Below, piece by piece: positions 41,405-49,721 of a stretch of 64,000 nt of DNA (the stretch's first letter is position 1; the number at the start of each line of letters is the position of its first letter). The stretch covers positions 1-64,000 of the forward strand of contig NZ_JASBRB010000005.1 of the NCBI RefSeq assembly GCF_029960665.1. Direction: 5' to 3'. The stretch comes from Pseudarthrobacter sp. AL07. Its GTDB lineage: Bacteria; Actinomycetota; Actinomycetes; Actinomycetales; Micrococcaceae. The notes beneath the pieces are model-generated. The model saw nothing but the letters and a program-made list of their open reading frames with translations, had not been told where the DNA came from and made no database searches. Position numbers and translations under genes: made by a program.

Positions 41405-43000
41405 TCAGTGTTCCCAGGGCGCCTTGATGGGGTAGTACTTCTCCAGGAAATCGGTCACGATCTCGGCGCGCTCGTCCGCCGGGACCTCGGGGAAGCTGCC
41501 GTCGTTGAGGCAGAAAAAGTCCATGTTCCGCTTCGCCAGCAGCTTGGGCAGGTAGTTCAGCCCGGCGCGGGCGGTGGTGTCCACGTAACGCACCTTGGCT
41601 GCGGTTTGGGTGACCGCGCGGCCTGTGAGCAGCGCGTAGTAGTGGTAGAAGGAATTGGTGACCGAGATATTGTCGGCGGCGCGGAACCTGCTGCCCGCCG
41701 TCTTCTGGAATTCGTCCGGGAACTCACGCTCCATCCTGGCCACAACGCTGCGTCGCAGCGGGGCAGCGGTGTGCTCGAGGTGCCGTGTGGTGATCCGCCC
41801 GAAGCGGTTCCAGAGGAGCTTGCGGTTGACTCGGGCGGCGTTCTCGAAGCCACTGCGCTCGGCATCGTTATCGCCCAGCCCGATCCGGGTCTCGGCTTCG
41901 ATGAACTTGGTGACGCCACCCGGTGTGAAGAACATGTCCGGGCCCACGGGCCGGCCGAAGAACATGTCGTCATTCGAGTAAAGGAAGTGCTCGGAGAGGC
42001 CCTCGATGTTGTGGAGCTGGCATTCAACGGCCTGTGAATTGTGCGTGGGCAGCACCGTGGGATCGGCGAAAAATTCCTCGCTGCGGACGATTGTTACCGA
42101 CGGGTGGTCGGCGAGCCACTCCGGGGCGGGGGAGTCCGTGGCGATAAAGATGCGGCGGATCCAGGGCGCGAACATGTATACCGAGCGCAGGGCGTATTTT
42201 AGTTCGTTGATCTGCCGGAAGCGGGCTTCGTTGTCGTCGCCTTCGCCGAGAACCACACCCTTCTGCTGGGCGCGGCGGGCCGCGATGTAATCGGGCGAGC
42301 TGCCGTCCACCCATGAGAAGACCAGATCGATGTCGAAGCTGATGTCGCTGGCGTGATCTGCGAACATGTTCTCGATGGTGGGCCAGGTGTGCCCGTACCG
42401 TTCAACCGTCCCGCGGACAGCGTCCTGGGACTGCATGGTGCGGCGGGTCAGGGAGTTTTCGATCGGGAGGATCAGCTGGTCGCCCTCAAAGCTCCAGAGT
42501 TCAATCTGGACGCCGGCGGAGGAACCGAACTCGAAACCGCCGTCGGGCTCAACCCGTGGACGGTAGAGGCGGAAGATACGGGCCTGGCGGTTGGGGGAGA
42601 GGTCCCCGTCGGCCACCAGCACGGAGGATTTCTTTTTCGCGTCCACGGTCATGGAGTAGACGGGTTCGTTGCGGCAGGCCTCCACCAAGGCTGCCCGCAG
42701 CTTCTTGCGGTCCTTCCAGTCCAGGGCGATGACCGGACGGTCGTTGTTGCCCCGGACCAGCAGGTAGTCCAGGCCTTCGCCCGCGAGGACACCACGCAGG
42801 AACAACAGGTCCTCAACCATGGCCTGGTACGGCGTCCGGTTGTGGTTGATCAGGGCATACCTGCCCTTGTGTCGGACCACGTCAGGCCGGTGTTTGAGCC
42901 GCGCCTCAGCCGCAGGAGATGTCACCTCGGCGTGGGTGCGCGGTTCTACGGACGCCTGGCCGCCGTAGTAGATCTCGTCCTGGACAGGTGCTTCTGTAAT
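41405..43000 (-). CDS. Stealth family sugar-phosphate phosphotransferase, possible AUU start
   Basis: A protein of about 531 residues. DIDLVFSWVDGSSP is conserved region 1, and RQINELKYALRSVYMFAPWIR, LSEHFLYSNDDMFFGRP and ISVTNSFYHYYALLTG are CR2 to CR4 of Stealth proteins, which transfer hexose-1-phosphates in capsule or wall polymers. The first ordinary start (GTG 42925) has no ribosome site. The frame stays protein-like upstream (EIYYGGQASVEPRTHAEV) to 43000, where ATT follows GGAG by six bases. I therefore propose an AUU start. A sequencing error is the alternative. Confidence 0.85.
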   Translation of the reverse strand: MTEAPVQDEIYYGGQASVEPRTHAEVTSPAAEARLKHRPDVVRHKGRYALINHNRTPYQAMVEDLLFLRGVLAGEGLDYLLVRGNNDRPVIALDWKDRKKLRAALVEACRNEPVYSMTVDAKKKSSVLVADGDLSPNRQARIFRLYRPRVEPDGGFEFGSSAGVQIELWSFEGDQLILPIENSLTRRTMQSQDAVRGTVERYGHTWPTIENMFADHASDISFDIDLVFSWVDGSSPDYIAARRAQQKGVVLGEGDDNEARFRQINELKYALRSVYMFAPWIRRIFIATDSPAPEWLADHPSVTIVRSEEFFADPTVLPTHNSQAVECQLHNIEGLSEHFLYSNDDMFFGRPVGPDMFFTPGGVTKFIEAETRIGLGDNDAERSGFENAARVNRKLLWNRFGRITTRHLEHTAAPLRRSVVARMEREFPDEFQKTAGSRFRAADNISVTNSFYHYYALLTGRAVTQTAAKVRYVDTTARAGLNYLPKLLAKRNMDFFCLNDGSFPEVPADERAEIVTDFLEKYYPIKAPWEH

Positions 43001-43074
43001 GGTTGTCTCCGTCGCGGGTAAATGCTAAGCGTTCTTACCTGAATAATAGCGCGACCCCCAAAATGGCAGGCTTT

Positions 43075-43096
43075 GCCGGGCGGAAGGCCGCCCGGC
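43075..43096 (-). terminator. GC-rich hairpin after the HAD gene
   Basis: Perfect 9-base arms (43075-43083 and 43088-43096) with a 4-base loop lie just past the HAD stop on the minus strand. Only a short A/T tract follows. Confidence 0.55.
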
Positions 43097-43102
43097 AGGG
43101 GC

Positions 43103-44032
43103 TCAGTCGACCATTGCCTTCCGCCAGCTGAGCAGGAAAGCTGCGCCGGCGTCGTCGTGAATGACATCTTCCCCAAGCCCCAGATCGGTGGCCGTCAACA
43201 CGTCATAGGGTTTGACCGGAACGCCGTCCGCCGGGCGGACATCAACGTGCTTCACGGAATGGTCATTATGGTGCAGCCAGTCCGCCATCGCGTAGTCGGT
43301 GCGGGAATCACCCACGGTACGCCAGGCCTGGGGCGTGATGCCCTGCGCCGCCAGCAACTCCACCGCGCGGCTGGCGCCGAGGTCCTTGCCCAGCCGCACC
43401 GACTCAATATCGGTGGAAATGATGGTGGGATCGACGCGGTAGTCCACATCGTCGTCGGAATTCGGTGCGTGGTGCTCCAGGCGGACCACGCCCATGCCGT
43501 GGCGGGCCATCAGTTCCATGGCATCGGAGTCGAAAAGCTTCTGTTCGGCCAGGTAATCGGTGGAGGGCACCTCGATGTGCTGCTCAACGGACACCATGGC
43601 GCGTTTGGTCTCGTCAAAGAACATGTGCTTGGAGTAATCCTCAGCCACGAGCCTGCGTACGTCATCGCCATAAGCCTTTGGCACGGCAAGGTCGCGGTCA
43701 ACATGGACGGGGCCGGGCCCGGCAGCGGTGTAGCTGAACCACACGGCGCCCTTCTCGCAAATTGCGTGGATGACCGTCCCGGCGGGCATTCCCGCAGCGA
43801 TCATCGGCTCCATGATCTGCCCGCGGATGAACGCATCGGAGCGGCCGGTATTGAAAATGACCGGAATACCGGCGGTAGCCAGGGCCACAAGATCGGCAAT
43901 GATGTCCGGTTTCACATCACGGGTCACGGGGCTGGCCACGGGTCCGTCGACGTCGAGCAGGAGGGCGAGGGGCGGGCTGGACGGCAGGCGGACGCCGGGC
44001 GTGGTGGCGGCAGGGAATTCGGGTGCAGTCAT
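43103..44032 (-). CDS. HAD superfamily hydrolase (Cof-like)
   Basis: A 309-residue phosphatase-like protein. Motif I is ALLLDVDGPVAS, motif II is VIFNTGRSD, and motif IV is RTVGDSRTDYAMADWL, with a cap domain between about 90 and 220. The family dephosphorylates sugars or other small metabolites. The second Asp of DxD is replaced by the order D-V-D, which is normal. CACAAT lies six bases before the ATG, close to the leaderless pattern. It is upstream of, and in the same direction as, the Stealth gene, with a hairpin between them. Confidence 0.8.
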   Translation of the reverse strand: MTAPEFPAATTPGVRLPSSPPLALLLDVDGPVASPVTRDVKPDIIADLVALATAGIPVIFNTGRSDAFIRGQIMEPMIAAGMPAGTVIHAICEKGAVWFSYTAAGPGPVHVDRDLAVPKAYGDDVRRLVAEDYSKHMFFDETKRAMVSVEQHIEVPSTDYLAEQKLFDSDAMELMARHGMGVVRLEHHAPNSDDDVDYRVDPTIISTDIESVRLGKDLGASRAVELLAAQGITPQAWRTVGDSRTDYAMADWLHHNDHSVKHVDVRPADGVPVKPYDVLTATDLGLGEDVIHDDAGAAFLLSWRKAMVD

Positions 44033-44159
44033 GGCTCCATTGTGTCAGCCGGAGGGCCCCGAGCCTGCGCCGGCGGTGCAACGTCCGCGGCATGTGACAG
44101 TTTGGCTACAACCTTGGGATGCTGCGGGCCGGACACTTCTCTTGGGGCGCCAAGCTGCC

Positions 44160-44165
44160 TAGGGT
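44160..44165 (+). promoter_or_regulatory. Leaderless -10 box before the 99-residue gene
   Basis: TAGGGT ends six bases before GTG 44172. An ATG three bases earlier would have only three bases of spacing, so the GTG is favoured as the start. Confidence 0.55.
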
Positions 44166-44171
44166 GGCATG

Positions 44172-44471
44172 GTGATATTCAAAGCTGTGGGCGAGGGACG
44201 CCCGTATCCCGATCATGGTTTCAACACGCCCAAACAGTGGGCATCGCTGCCGCCCCGCCCTGTCCGTCTGGACGAACTGGTGACCACCAAGCGGACGCTG
44301 GACCTGGAAGCGCTCCTGGCTGAAGATTCCACCTTTTTCGGCGACCTCTTTCCCCACGTGGTGCAGTACCAGGGGATCCTGTACCTGGAGGACGGCCTGC
44401 ACCGCGCCGTCCGGACAGCCCTGCACCAGCGGACCGCCATCCACGCCCGCGTGCTGGTCATAGATGGCTAG
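44172..44471 (+). CDS. Conserved hypothetical protein (sometimes labelled VapB-like antitoxin)
   Basis: A 99-residue protein: IFKAVGEGRPYPDHGFNTPK, then VRLDELVTTKRTLDLEALL and HVVQYQGILYLEDGLHRAVR. I recall actinobacterial relatives labelled as VapB-family antitoxins, but no toxin gene adjoins it, and the partner is a LytR_C protein whose start overlaps this stop by eight bases. An antitoxin role is therefore doubtful. GTG at 44172 is chosen from the -10 box spacing. Confidence 0.65.
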   Translation: MIFKAVGEGRPYPDHGFNTPKQWASLPPRPVRLDELVTTKRTLDLEALLAEDSTFFGDLFPHVVQYQGILYLEDGLHRAVRTALHQRTAIHARVLVIDG

Positions 44472-45129
44472 GAAACCAAAGGACGCCAGCGTCCTGCACG
44501 GCCACCACGTTGTCACCGGCCCCGAACTGCGGGCCACCTTCGAGGCTGCTGGCGACCACGACGATCCGGTGCGGTTGCGCCGCCGCGTGGTGCATGGCGT
44601 GGTCCTGGTTTTGCTGCTGGGCCTCATTGCCGGCGCCATCATCGTTGCGCTGGCCATCATGAACGGGCAGCTTAAGCTTCCGACGACGGCGGGCAGCGAT
44701 GAGCCCCGGACCACCTGCCCCGGGGCCACCTTTGACTACACCCCCAACGACAAAATCAACCTCAACGTCTACAACTCCACCAGCCGTCCCGGGCTGGCCC
44801 GCTCTGTGGCGGATGAGTTGCTGGTCCGGAAATTTGTGGTGGGGGCCGTGGCCAACACGGAGGCCGGGTTCCGCGGCGTGGCTGCGGTGGTGTCCGGGGC
44901 TGCCGGGCAGTCTGCCGCCTTCAGCGTCCAGCGGAACCTGCCGGGCTCCGACTACTTCCAGGATGGCCGGACGGACGCCAGCGTTGACGTCATTCTTTCC
45001 AACGATTACCGGGAGCTCGCCGCCGCGGACCGCGTGGACCAGACGCCGGGGAAGCTCAGCTGCCCGCGTGAAAGCCGGCGGATCGCTGACGACGCCAAGT
45101 GGCCGGTTATTCCGACGGCCGGCCCCTGA
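44464..45129 (+). CDS. Membrane-anchored LytR C-terminal domain protein
   Basis: A 221-residue protein. Residues 1-40 are cytoplasmic and basic, 45-68 are one membrane span (VVLVLLLGLIAGAIIVALAI), and the external part carries a LytR_C domain (about 95-205: INLNVYNSTSRPGLARSVAD through DVILSNDYREL). LytR_C domains accompany wall-polymer ligases, but no ligase domain is present here. It overlaps the upstream gene and is followed by palindrome D and a convergent TetR gene. Confidence 0.85.
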   Translation: MARKPKDASVLHGHHVVTGPELRATFEAAGDHDDPVRLRRRVVHGVVLVLLLGLIAGAIIVALAIMNGQLKLPTTAGSDEPRTTCPGATFDYTPNDKINLNVYNSTSRPGLARSVADELLVRKFVVGAVANTEAGFRGVAAVVSGAAGQSAAFSVQRNLPGSDYFQDGRTDASVDVILSNDYRELAAADRVDQTPGKLSCPRESRRIADDAKWPVIPTAGP

Positions 45130-45134
45130 CCTGC

Positions 45135-45197
45135 CGTTGCTCTATCACGTCTGGTTGCTAAACCAGGCGGATGACGACCGGAGGTGATAGAGCAACG
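45135..45197. repeat. Family D intergenic palindrome (convergent gap)
   Basis: The arms 45135-45148 (CGTTGCTCTATCAC) and 45184-45197 pair perfectly. A smaller stem CTGGTT/AACCAG (45151-45166) is nested inside. It fills the gap between the LytR_C stop and the TetR stop. The arm resembles family C arms and the AAGTGATAGAGCGTT word at 61588. Confidence 0.75.
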
Positions 45198-45203
45198 CAG
45201 GGG

Positions 45204-45845
45204 TTACGTCAAGGGGAGGCTAGCGCGCAGGGGTGCGCCGTCGTCGTCGAACCTTGCTCCGGCGCCCAGTTGGATGAACCGCACGGTGCGGGCGACCCGG
45301 GCCTCAAGGTCGGCGGGCTCGTTGCTGCCGCGTGCGGCGCTGGAGGAGAGCGTGCCGTGGATGAGCTGCGCCTGCTGGCCAATGTCCGCTTGCGGCAGGT
45401 ACCCCTGCGCCATAGCGTCCCGGAGGATGCCCTGCAGAAGGACGCTGAGTTCACCCACGTGGCCGGCCAGCTTGGCAAAGGACGACGGCGACAGCACGGC
45501 CGCCATCGCCGGTCCGGGCGGGAGGTGGCGGCGGCTGAGGTCCTCCACCTGGGTGCGCACGTACAGGGCCAGCCGTTGGACGGGGTTCTCGAGAGTGTTC
45601 AGTGACTCACGCAGTTCGGCCAGGAACCGCTCGGTCTCATCCAGGGTGTAGGAGATCAGCAGCTCTTCGATGTCGGCGTAGTAGTTGTACACCGCGGTCC
45701 GCCCCACCCCGGCATGCCGGGCGACGTCCGTCATGGTCAGTCCGGGCAGGCCATGGGTGAACAGGAGTTCCCCGAACGCTGTCAGGACCCGGCGTTGCGT
45801 CTCGGCACGTTGCGCGGCATTGTTGGCCGCCGAAATCCTGGGCAT
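45204..45845 (-). CDS. TetR family transcriptional regulator
   Basis: A 213-residue regulator. The N-terminal helix-turn-helix (about 15-65) includes RVLTAFGELLFTHGLPGLTM and VARHAGVGRTAVYNYYADIE. The ligand domain is variable and the inducer unknown. TAAAGT lies six bases before the ATG, so the transcript is probably leaderless. Nested inverted repeats around that -10 box are a likely autoregulatory site. It is convergent with the LytR_C gene. Confidence 0.92.
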   Translation of the reverse strand: MPRISAANNAAQRAETQRRVLTAFGELLFTHGLPGLTMTDVARHAGVGRTAVYNYYADIEELLISYTLDETERFLAELRESLNTLENPVQRLALYVRTQVEDLSRRHLPPGPAMAAVLSPSSFAKLAGHVGELSVLLQGILRDAMAQGYLPQADIGQQAQLIHGTLSSSAARGSNEPADLEARVARTVRFIQLGAGARFDDDGAPLRASLPLT

Positions 45846-45848
45846 GCA

Positions 45849-45877
45849 GACACTTTACCGCGATGTGTCAGTAAACT
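45849..45877. promoter_or_regulatory. Leaderless promoter and probable TetR operator
   Basis: TAAAGT on the minus strand (45857-45852) ends six bases before ATG 45845. GACAC (45849-45853) with GTGTC (45865-45869), and TTTAC (45854-45858) with GTAAA (45871-45875), form two interleaved inverted repeats over it. Binding there would block the promoter. Confidence 0.5.
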
Positions 45878-45909
45878 GATCGGGCCGGCCCTGTGTAGTC
45901 CCGGATCGT

Positions 45910-46617
45910 TCAGACCGCGCAGCCTTCCGGGCCGCAGGACTCGCCGTCTTTGCCGTTCGCGTCGTTGACCAGAACCAGGGGGTTTGTCTCCTGCCAGGCC
46001 TGGTGTAGCGCCGCAGTGAACGTTTCGGCCGGCTGGGCACCGGAAAGGCCGAACTTGCGGTCAATCACGAAGAACGGCACGCCCGTGATGCCCAGGGCGC
46101 GGGCTTCCTCGAAATCGAAACGGACGTCGTCGGCGTATTTGTCCGTGGTGAAGAGTTGGGCGACTGCACCGGTGCTGAGGCCCAGCTCCTGGCCTAAAGC
46201 CGTGAGGTATTCGGCGTTGCCGATGTCCTTGCCGTGTTCGAAGTGGTCGCTCAGCAGGCGTTCCTTTGCGACATCCTGCTGACCGTGCTCGGCCGCGAGG
46301 TGGATCAGGCGGTGTGCGGTGAAGCTGTTGGCCACCACCACCTGGTCGAACCGGTAGTCCAGGCCTTCGCCTTTGGCCTGCTCGGTGACGTGCTCAAACA
46401 TCTGCGAGACCTGCGCCGGCGCCATGCCCTTTCGCGTGCTCAGGTACTCCAGCTCCGTGCCGTCATAGTGCTCGGGGAGGGTGGGGTCCAGCTGGTAGCT
46501 GCGCCACTTCACCTCCACAGCGTCGCGGTGCGGGAACCGGGCCAGGGCGGCCTCGAAGCGGCGCTTGCCGATGTAGCACCACGGACACGCGACGTCTGAC
46601 CAGATCTCAATCTTCAT
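45910..46617 (-). CDS. DsbA family (FrnE-like) thiol oxidoreductase
   Basis: A 235-residue cytoplasmic thioredoxin-fold protein. MKIEIWSDVACPWCYIGKRR contains the CPWC redox centre, and GITGVPFFVIDRKFGLSGAQ holds the cis-Pro. The length and these motifs fit FrnE/polyketide-type DsbA proteins. The tail has two Cys (SCGPEGCAV). Start at 46617; an ATG nine bases upstream (46626) is an alternative, and neither has a strong ribosome site. Confidence 0.88.
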   Translation of the reverse strand: MKIEIWSDVACPWCYIGKRRFEAALARFPHRDAVEVKWRSYQLDPTLPEHYDGTELEYLSTRKGMAPAQVSQMFEHVTEQAKGEGLDYRFDQVVVANSFTAHRLIHLAAEHGQQDVAKERLLSDHFEHGKDIGNAEYLTALGQELGLSTGAVAQLFTTDKYADDVRFDFEEARALGITGVPFFVIDRKFGLSGAQPAETFTAALHQAWQETNPLVLVNDANGKDGESCGPEGCAV

Positions 46618-46801
46618 GCTTGCCATAACGGTGCAGGTCAGGCGCCCATTCCCCGCCGGTGGTGTCGAACCTGTCACATTGGGGCTTGAAATGGGGCCCC
46701 TCGCGGGGCGATAGTCGGAACAACGGGTTAAGCAGAGGCCGTTCGGAACACACCATAGCCAGGTCTGGGGGCGTGGCATGTGATCCTCGCGGAGGACAAT
46801 C

Positions 46802-47920
46802 ATGCGGATAGGTCTTGTTGCAGCACCTTGGATTCCGGTCCCCCCCATCGGATATGGGGGCATAGAGAGGGTTGTTGACTCTCTTGCGCGGGGATTCATC
46901 GCGGCCGGGCACGAGGTGTTGTTGGCCGCGGCTTCGGACAGCACGTGTCCGGCATCCCTGGTACCAGGCATGAGGCCTTCAAGACCTGCTGAACTGGGGT
47001 TCACGCTGTCAGAGCTCAGCCATGTCGTCAGGGCCTATGAAGGCCTGGGCGACGTGGACATCATCCACGACCACACCCTGGCCGGGCCACTGATGGCCCG
47101 GCGGAAATCCAACGCCCCGGTGGTGACCACCATTCACGGTCCCCTCACCCGGACGTCGGCCGATTTATACCGGGCTATGGCCACCGACACGGCCATCGTC
47201 GGGATCTCACGTGACCAGGCCTCCAGCGTGAGCGACGTCCCGATCACGCGCGTGATTCATCACGGAATGGACGTCGCTTCCGTGCCCATCGGTTCAGGGA
47301 GAGGCGGCTATGCCTGTTTCGTCGGCAGGATTTGCCCGGACAAAGGGATCCTTGAAGCCATCCAAATCGCCCGCAGGGCCGAAATTCCGCTGCGTATTGC
47401 GGCCAAGATGCGCGCGCCTGACGAGATCGAGTATTTCCGCTCCGTCATCGAGCCGCTCCTGGGCTCCAACGAGGATTTCCTGGGCGAAGTGGGGGACGCG
47501 GACAAGTATCAGCTCATGGGCGAAGCGATGGCGTTCCTGAATCCCATCCAATGGTCCGAACCATTTGGGCTGGTGATGATTGAATCCCTCTCAACAGGCA
47601 CTCCCGTGGTGGGAACGTCGATCGGATCCGCGCCGGAGATTGTGGACCATGGAAGGACAGGTTACCTGGGGCCGACGGATCAACTGCACACCCTGCTTCC
47701 GCTCGCCTCAGGGCTGGACAGGGCACACTGCCGGGACCGGGCCCTCAATCTGTTCAGCACCGAAAGGATGGTGGGCAGCCACCTGGACCTCTATGCAAAA
47801 CTGCTGGAAACGAGTCAGCGTTCCGGGGTTCCGGTTGCTTCCCATGCAGGCCAGAATCAAACAGGGAGAGCACTTATGCGGGCGCCGGAACCGGGCCCGA
47901 TCCCCAGCGGGCGGTCATGA
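46802..47920 (+). CDS. Glycosyltransferase family 4 protein
   Basis: A 372-residue GT-B enzyme. MRIGLVAAPWIPVPPIGYGG opens the acceptor domain, and the donor domain has GRICPDKGILEAIQIARRA, AMAFLNPIQWSEPFGLVMIE and GTPVVGTSIGSAPEIV, which hold the EX7E-type nucleotide-sugar site. GGAGG precedes the ATG. In relatives this gene is followed by an amylo-alpha-1,6-glucosidase gene, and here only that gene's first 45 codons remain. The product is not predictable beyond glycoside synthesis. Confidence 0.9.
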   Translation: MRIGLVAAPWIPVPPIGYGGIERVVDSLARGFIAAGHEVLLAAASDSTCPASLVPGMRPSRPAELGFTLSELSHVVRAYEGLGDVDIIHDHTLAGPLMARRKSNAPVVTTIHGPLTRTSADLYRAMATDTAIVGISRDQASSVSDVPITRVIHHGMDVASVPIGSGRGGYACFVGRICPDKGILEAIQIARRAEIPLRIAAKMRAPDEIEYFRSVIEPLLGSNEDFLGEVGDADKYQLMGEAMAFLNPIQWSEPFGLVMIESLSTGTPVVGTSIGSAPEIVDHGRTGYLGPTDQLHTLLPLASGLDRAHCRDRALNLFSTERMVGSHLDLYAKLLETSQRSGVPVASHAGQNQTGRALMRAPEPGPIPSGRS

Positions 47921-47935
47921 GGGAGGAGACCATCC

Positions 47936-48080
47936 ATGACTGCATGGAATGCCGATACCGAGGCTGATGTTGGCGGGGCTGAGGCCATAACGGTGGTGGA
48001 AGGGTCTTCCTTCTGTATCTCCACCCGGAGCGGCGACATCAGTTCCGACGGTGAAACGAATGGCGCGTTCTACCGGCAGT
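47936..48080 (+). pseudogene. Truncated glycogen-debranching (amylo-alpha-1,6-glucosidase) gene, N-terminal stump
   Basis: ATG with a strong GGAGGAGACC site begins a frame that reads MTAWNADTEADVGGAEAITV, then VVEGSSFCISTRSGDISSDG and NGAFYR, the opening of the glycogen-debranching N-terminal domain. The family normally continues with D-T-R-x-x-S-R. Here the match stops after FYR at about 48071, and the frame runs on as Arg-rich sequence antisense to the GNAT gene. The remaining 600 or so codons are missing. A deletion junction between about 48072 and 48095 is inferred. Confidence 0.65.
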
Positions 48081-48095
48081 TTTCCCGGGGGACGC

Positions 48096-48629
48096 TTAGG
48101 GCGCGGCTCGCTCGAGGACGAAATCGTGCTCCACAGTGGTCCCCAGCCGGAAGGACTTGCTGCCCACCTTGCGAAATCCGCACTTCTCGTAGAAACGGAT
48201 GGCCCGGGCATTCTGGCTGTTGACACCCAGCCACACCCCGGCCGCGCCCGCCTCTGCCGCCGCAAGGAGGCTGGCGTTCATCAGTTCGGCGGCGGCGCCC
48301 AGGCCGTGGTGGTCGGGGTGGACGTAGCATTTGCTGAGCTCCACGGAGGGCAGGACCTCCAACGAAGATGCCCCATCCGCGTCCTCCGCCGGCCGGTTGA
48401 CCAGCAGGCTGTAGCCGCGGAGCGCGCCGTCGGCATCGATGACCAGGATGGTCACATCAGAATCCGCCAGGTACTCCCGGAAGTGCCGTTCGCTGAGCGT
48501 GTTGGCCACGTGCGCGGCAATGTCCTCCGGTGAGGACGACGGCGGGCAGGCCAGCGGGAAGGTGACTGCCGCCAGTGCGGCGAGCGCGCCGGCGTCGTCC
48601 GTTAGGGCCTTTCGGATCGTGTGGGTCAT
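48096..48629 (-). CDS. GNAT family N-acetyltransferase
   Basis: A 177-residue acetyltransferase. KCYVHPDHHGLGAAAELMNA is the acetyl-CoA motif A (V-x-P-x-x-x-G-x-G), and GVWLGVNSQNARAIRFYEKC is motif B. The acceptor is unknown. TAGAAT lies six bases before the ATG, so it is probably leaderless. Its 3' end abuts the debranching-gene stump, which suggests it came into place with the rearrangement there. Palindrome E lies upstream. Confidence 0.92.
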   Translation of the reverse strand: MTHTIRKALTDDAGALAALAAVTFPLACPPSSSPEDIAAHVANTLSERHFREYLADSDVTILVIDADGALRGYSLLVNRPAEDADGASSLEVLPSVELSKCYVHPDHHGLGAAAELMNASLLAAAEAGAAGVWLGVNSQNARAIRFYEKCGFRKVGSKSFRLGTTVEHDFVLERAAP

Positions 48630-48635
48630 GCAGGG

Positions 48636-48641
48636 ATTCTA
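48636..48641 (-). promoter_or_regulatory. Leaderless -10 box before the GNAT gene
   Basis: TAGAAT on the minus strand ends six bases before ATG 48629. Confidence 0.6.
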
Positions 48642-48658
48642 CGTGCGCTTCCTACGGG

Positions 48659-48715
48659 TTTTTGTCCAGATAACGTCCCCAAAAGGCACTTTTGCTCTTG
48701 TTATCTGGACAAAAA
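48659..48715. repeat. Family E intergenic palindrome
   Basis: Perfect 16-base arms (48659-48674, TTTTTGTCCAGATAAC, and 48700-48715) flank a 25-base loop that itself contains AAAAG/CTTTT. It lies ten bases after the stop of the sugar operon (minus strand), and with T-runs at both ends it would make a good terminator in either direction. Confidence 0.85.
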
Positions 48716-48724
48716 CTCCTGATG

Positions 48725-49720
48725 TTACTGCTTGAAGGCGGCGTCGAAGGAGGTGTTCGACGGCGGGAAGTCATACTTTTTCAGCGCTGCGAGGGCTTCG
48801 GGCGCGCCGTGGAGGCGGTCCATGCCGGCGTCTTCCCATTCGACGGAGATGGGGCCGGTGTAGCCGATCGCGGCGAGAGCGCGGAAGGATGATTCCCAGG
48901 GGACGTCGCCGCGGCCGGCGGAGACGAAGTCCCAGCCGCGGCGGGGGTCGCCCCAGGGCAGGTGGGAGCCCATGACGGTGTTCCGGCCGGTGGGGCGGAG
49001 CTTGGTGTCCTTGCAGTCCACGTGGTAGATCCGGTCCTTGAAGTCCCAGATGAAGGAGACGGGGTCGATGCCCTGCCACATGAAGTGGGACGGGTCCCAG
49101 TTCAGGCCGAACGCTTTCCGGTGGCCGATCGCTTCGAGGGTGCGGACGGTGGTCCAGTAGTCGTAGGCGATCTCGGAGGGGTGGACTTCGTGGGCGAACC
49201 GGACGCCGCATTCGTCGAAGACATCCATGATGGGGTTCCAGCGGTCCGCGAAGTCCTGGTACCCGGCCTCGATCACGGCGGCGGGCACTGGCGGGAACAT
49301 GGCCACGTACTGCCAGATCGAGGAGCCGGTAAATCCGACGACGGTGTCCACGCCGAGTGCCTTGGCCAGCCGGGCGGTGTGCTTCATTTCCTCGGCCGCG
49401 CGTTGGCGGACGCCCTCGGGATCGCCGTCGCCCCAGACCTTCGCGCCCACGATCCCTTCGTGCCGGAAGTCGATGGGGTCATCGCACACGGCCTGGCCCT
49501 TGAGGTGGTTGGAGATGGCCCAGACCTTGAGGTTGTACTTGGCCAGGACGGCGAGCTTGGACTCGACATAACCGGGTTCGTCCCAGCGCCAGGCGTCCAG
49601 GTGGTCCCCGGAGACGGCGATTTCGAGGCCGTCGTAGCCCCAGCCGGAGGCGAGGCGCGCGACTTCCTCGAACGGGAGGTCGGCCCACTGGCCGGTGAAC
49701 AGGGTATAGGGGCGGGGCAT
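48725..49720 (-). CDS. Sugar phosphate isomerase/epimerase family protein (xylose isomerase-like TIM barrel)
   Basis: A 331-residue AP-endonuclease-2-type TIM barrel. MPRPYTLFTGQWADLPFEEV opens it. HEVHPSEIAYDYW, GLNWDPSHFMWQG, IYHVDCKDTKLRP and GPISVEWEDAGMD carry the metal-binding Glu, Asp, His and Glu. It would isomerise or cleave a keto-sugar in step with the dehydrogenases. ATG at 49720 follows AAGGAG, one base after the previous stop. It is the last gene of a four-gene operon (52826 to 48725) and ends ahead of palindrome E. Confidence 0.88.
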   Translation of the reverse strand: MPRPYTLFTGQWADLPFEEVARLASGWGYDGLEIAVSGDHLDAWRWDEPGYVESKLAVLAKYNLKVWAISNHLKGQAVCDDPIDFRHEGIVGAKVWGDGDPEGVRQRAAEEMKHTARLAKALGVDTVVGFTGSSIWQYVAMFPPVPAAVIEAGYQDFADRWNPIMDVFDECGVRFAHEVHPSEIAYDYWTTVRTLEAIGHRKAFGLNWDPSHFMWQGIDPVSFIWDFKDRIYHVDCKDTKLRPTGRNTVMGSHLPWGDPRRGWDFVSAGRGDVPWESSFRALAAIGYTGPISVEWEDAGMDRLHGAPEALAALKKYDFPPSNTSFDAAFKQ

Positions 49721-49721
49721 G

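Noticed and set aside
44172..44471. Toxin-antitoxin system
   Set aside because: The small protein resembles proteins labelled VapB, but no PIN-domain toxin is adjacent. The coupled gene encodes a membrane LytR_C protein.
47936..48223. A full 95-residue gene after the GT4 gene
   Set aside because: Homology to the debranching N-terminus ends near 48071, and the rest of the frame is antisense to the GNAT gene.
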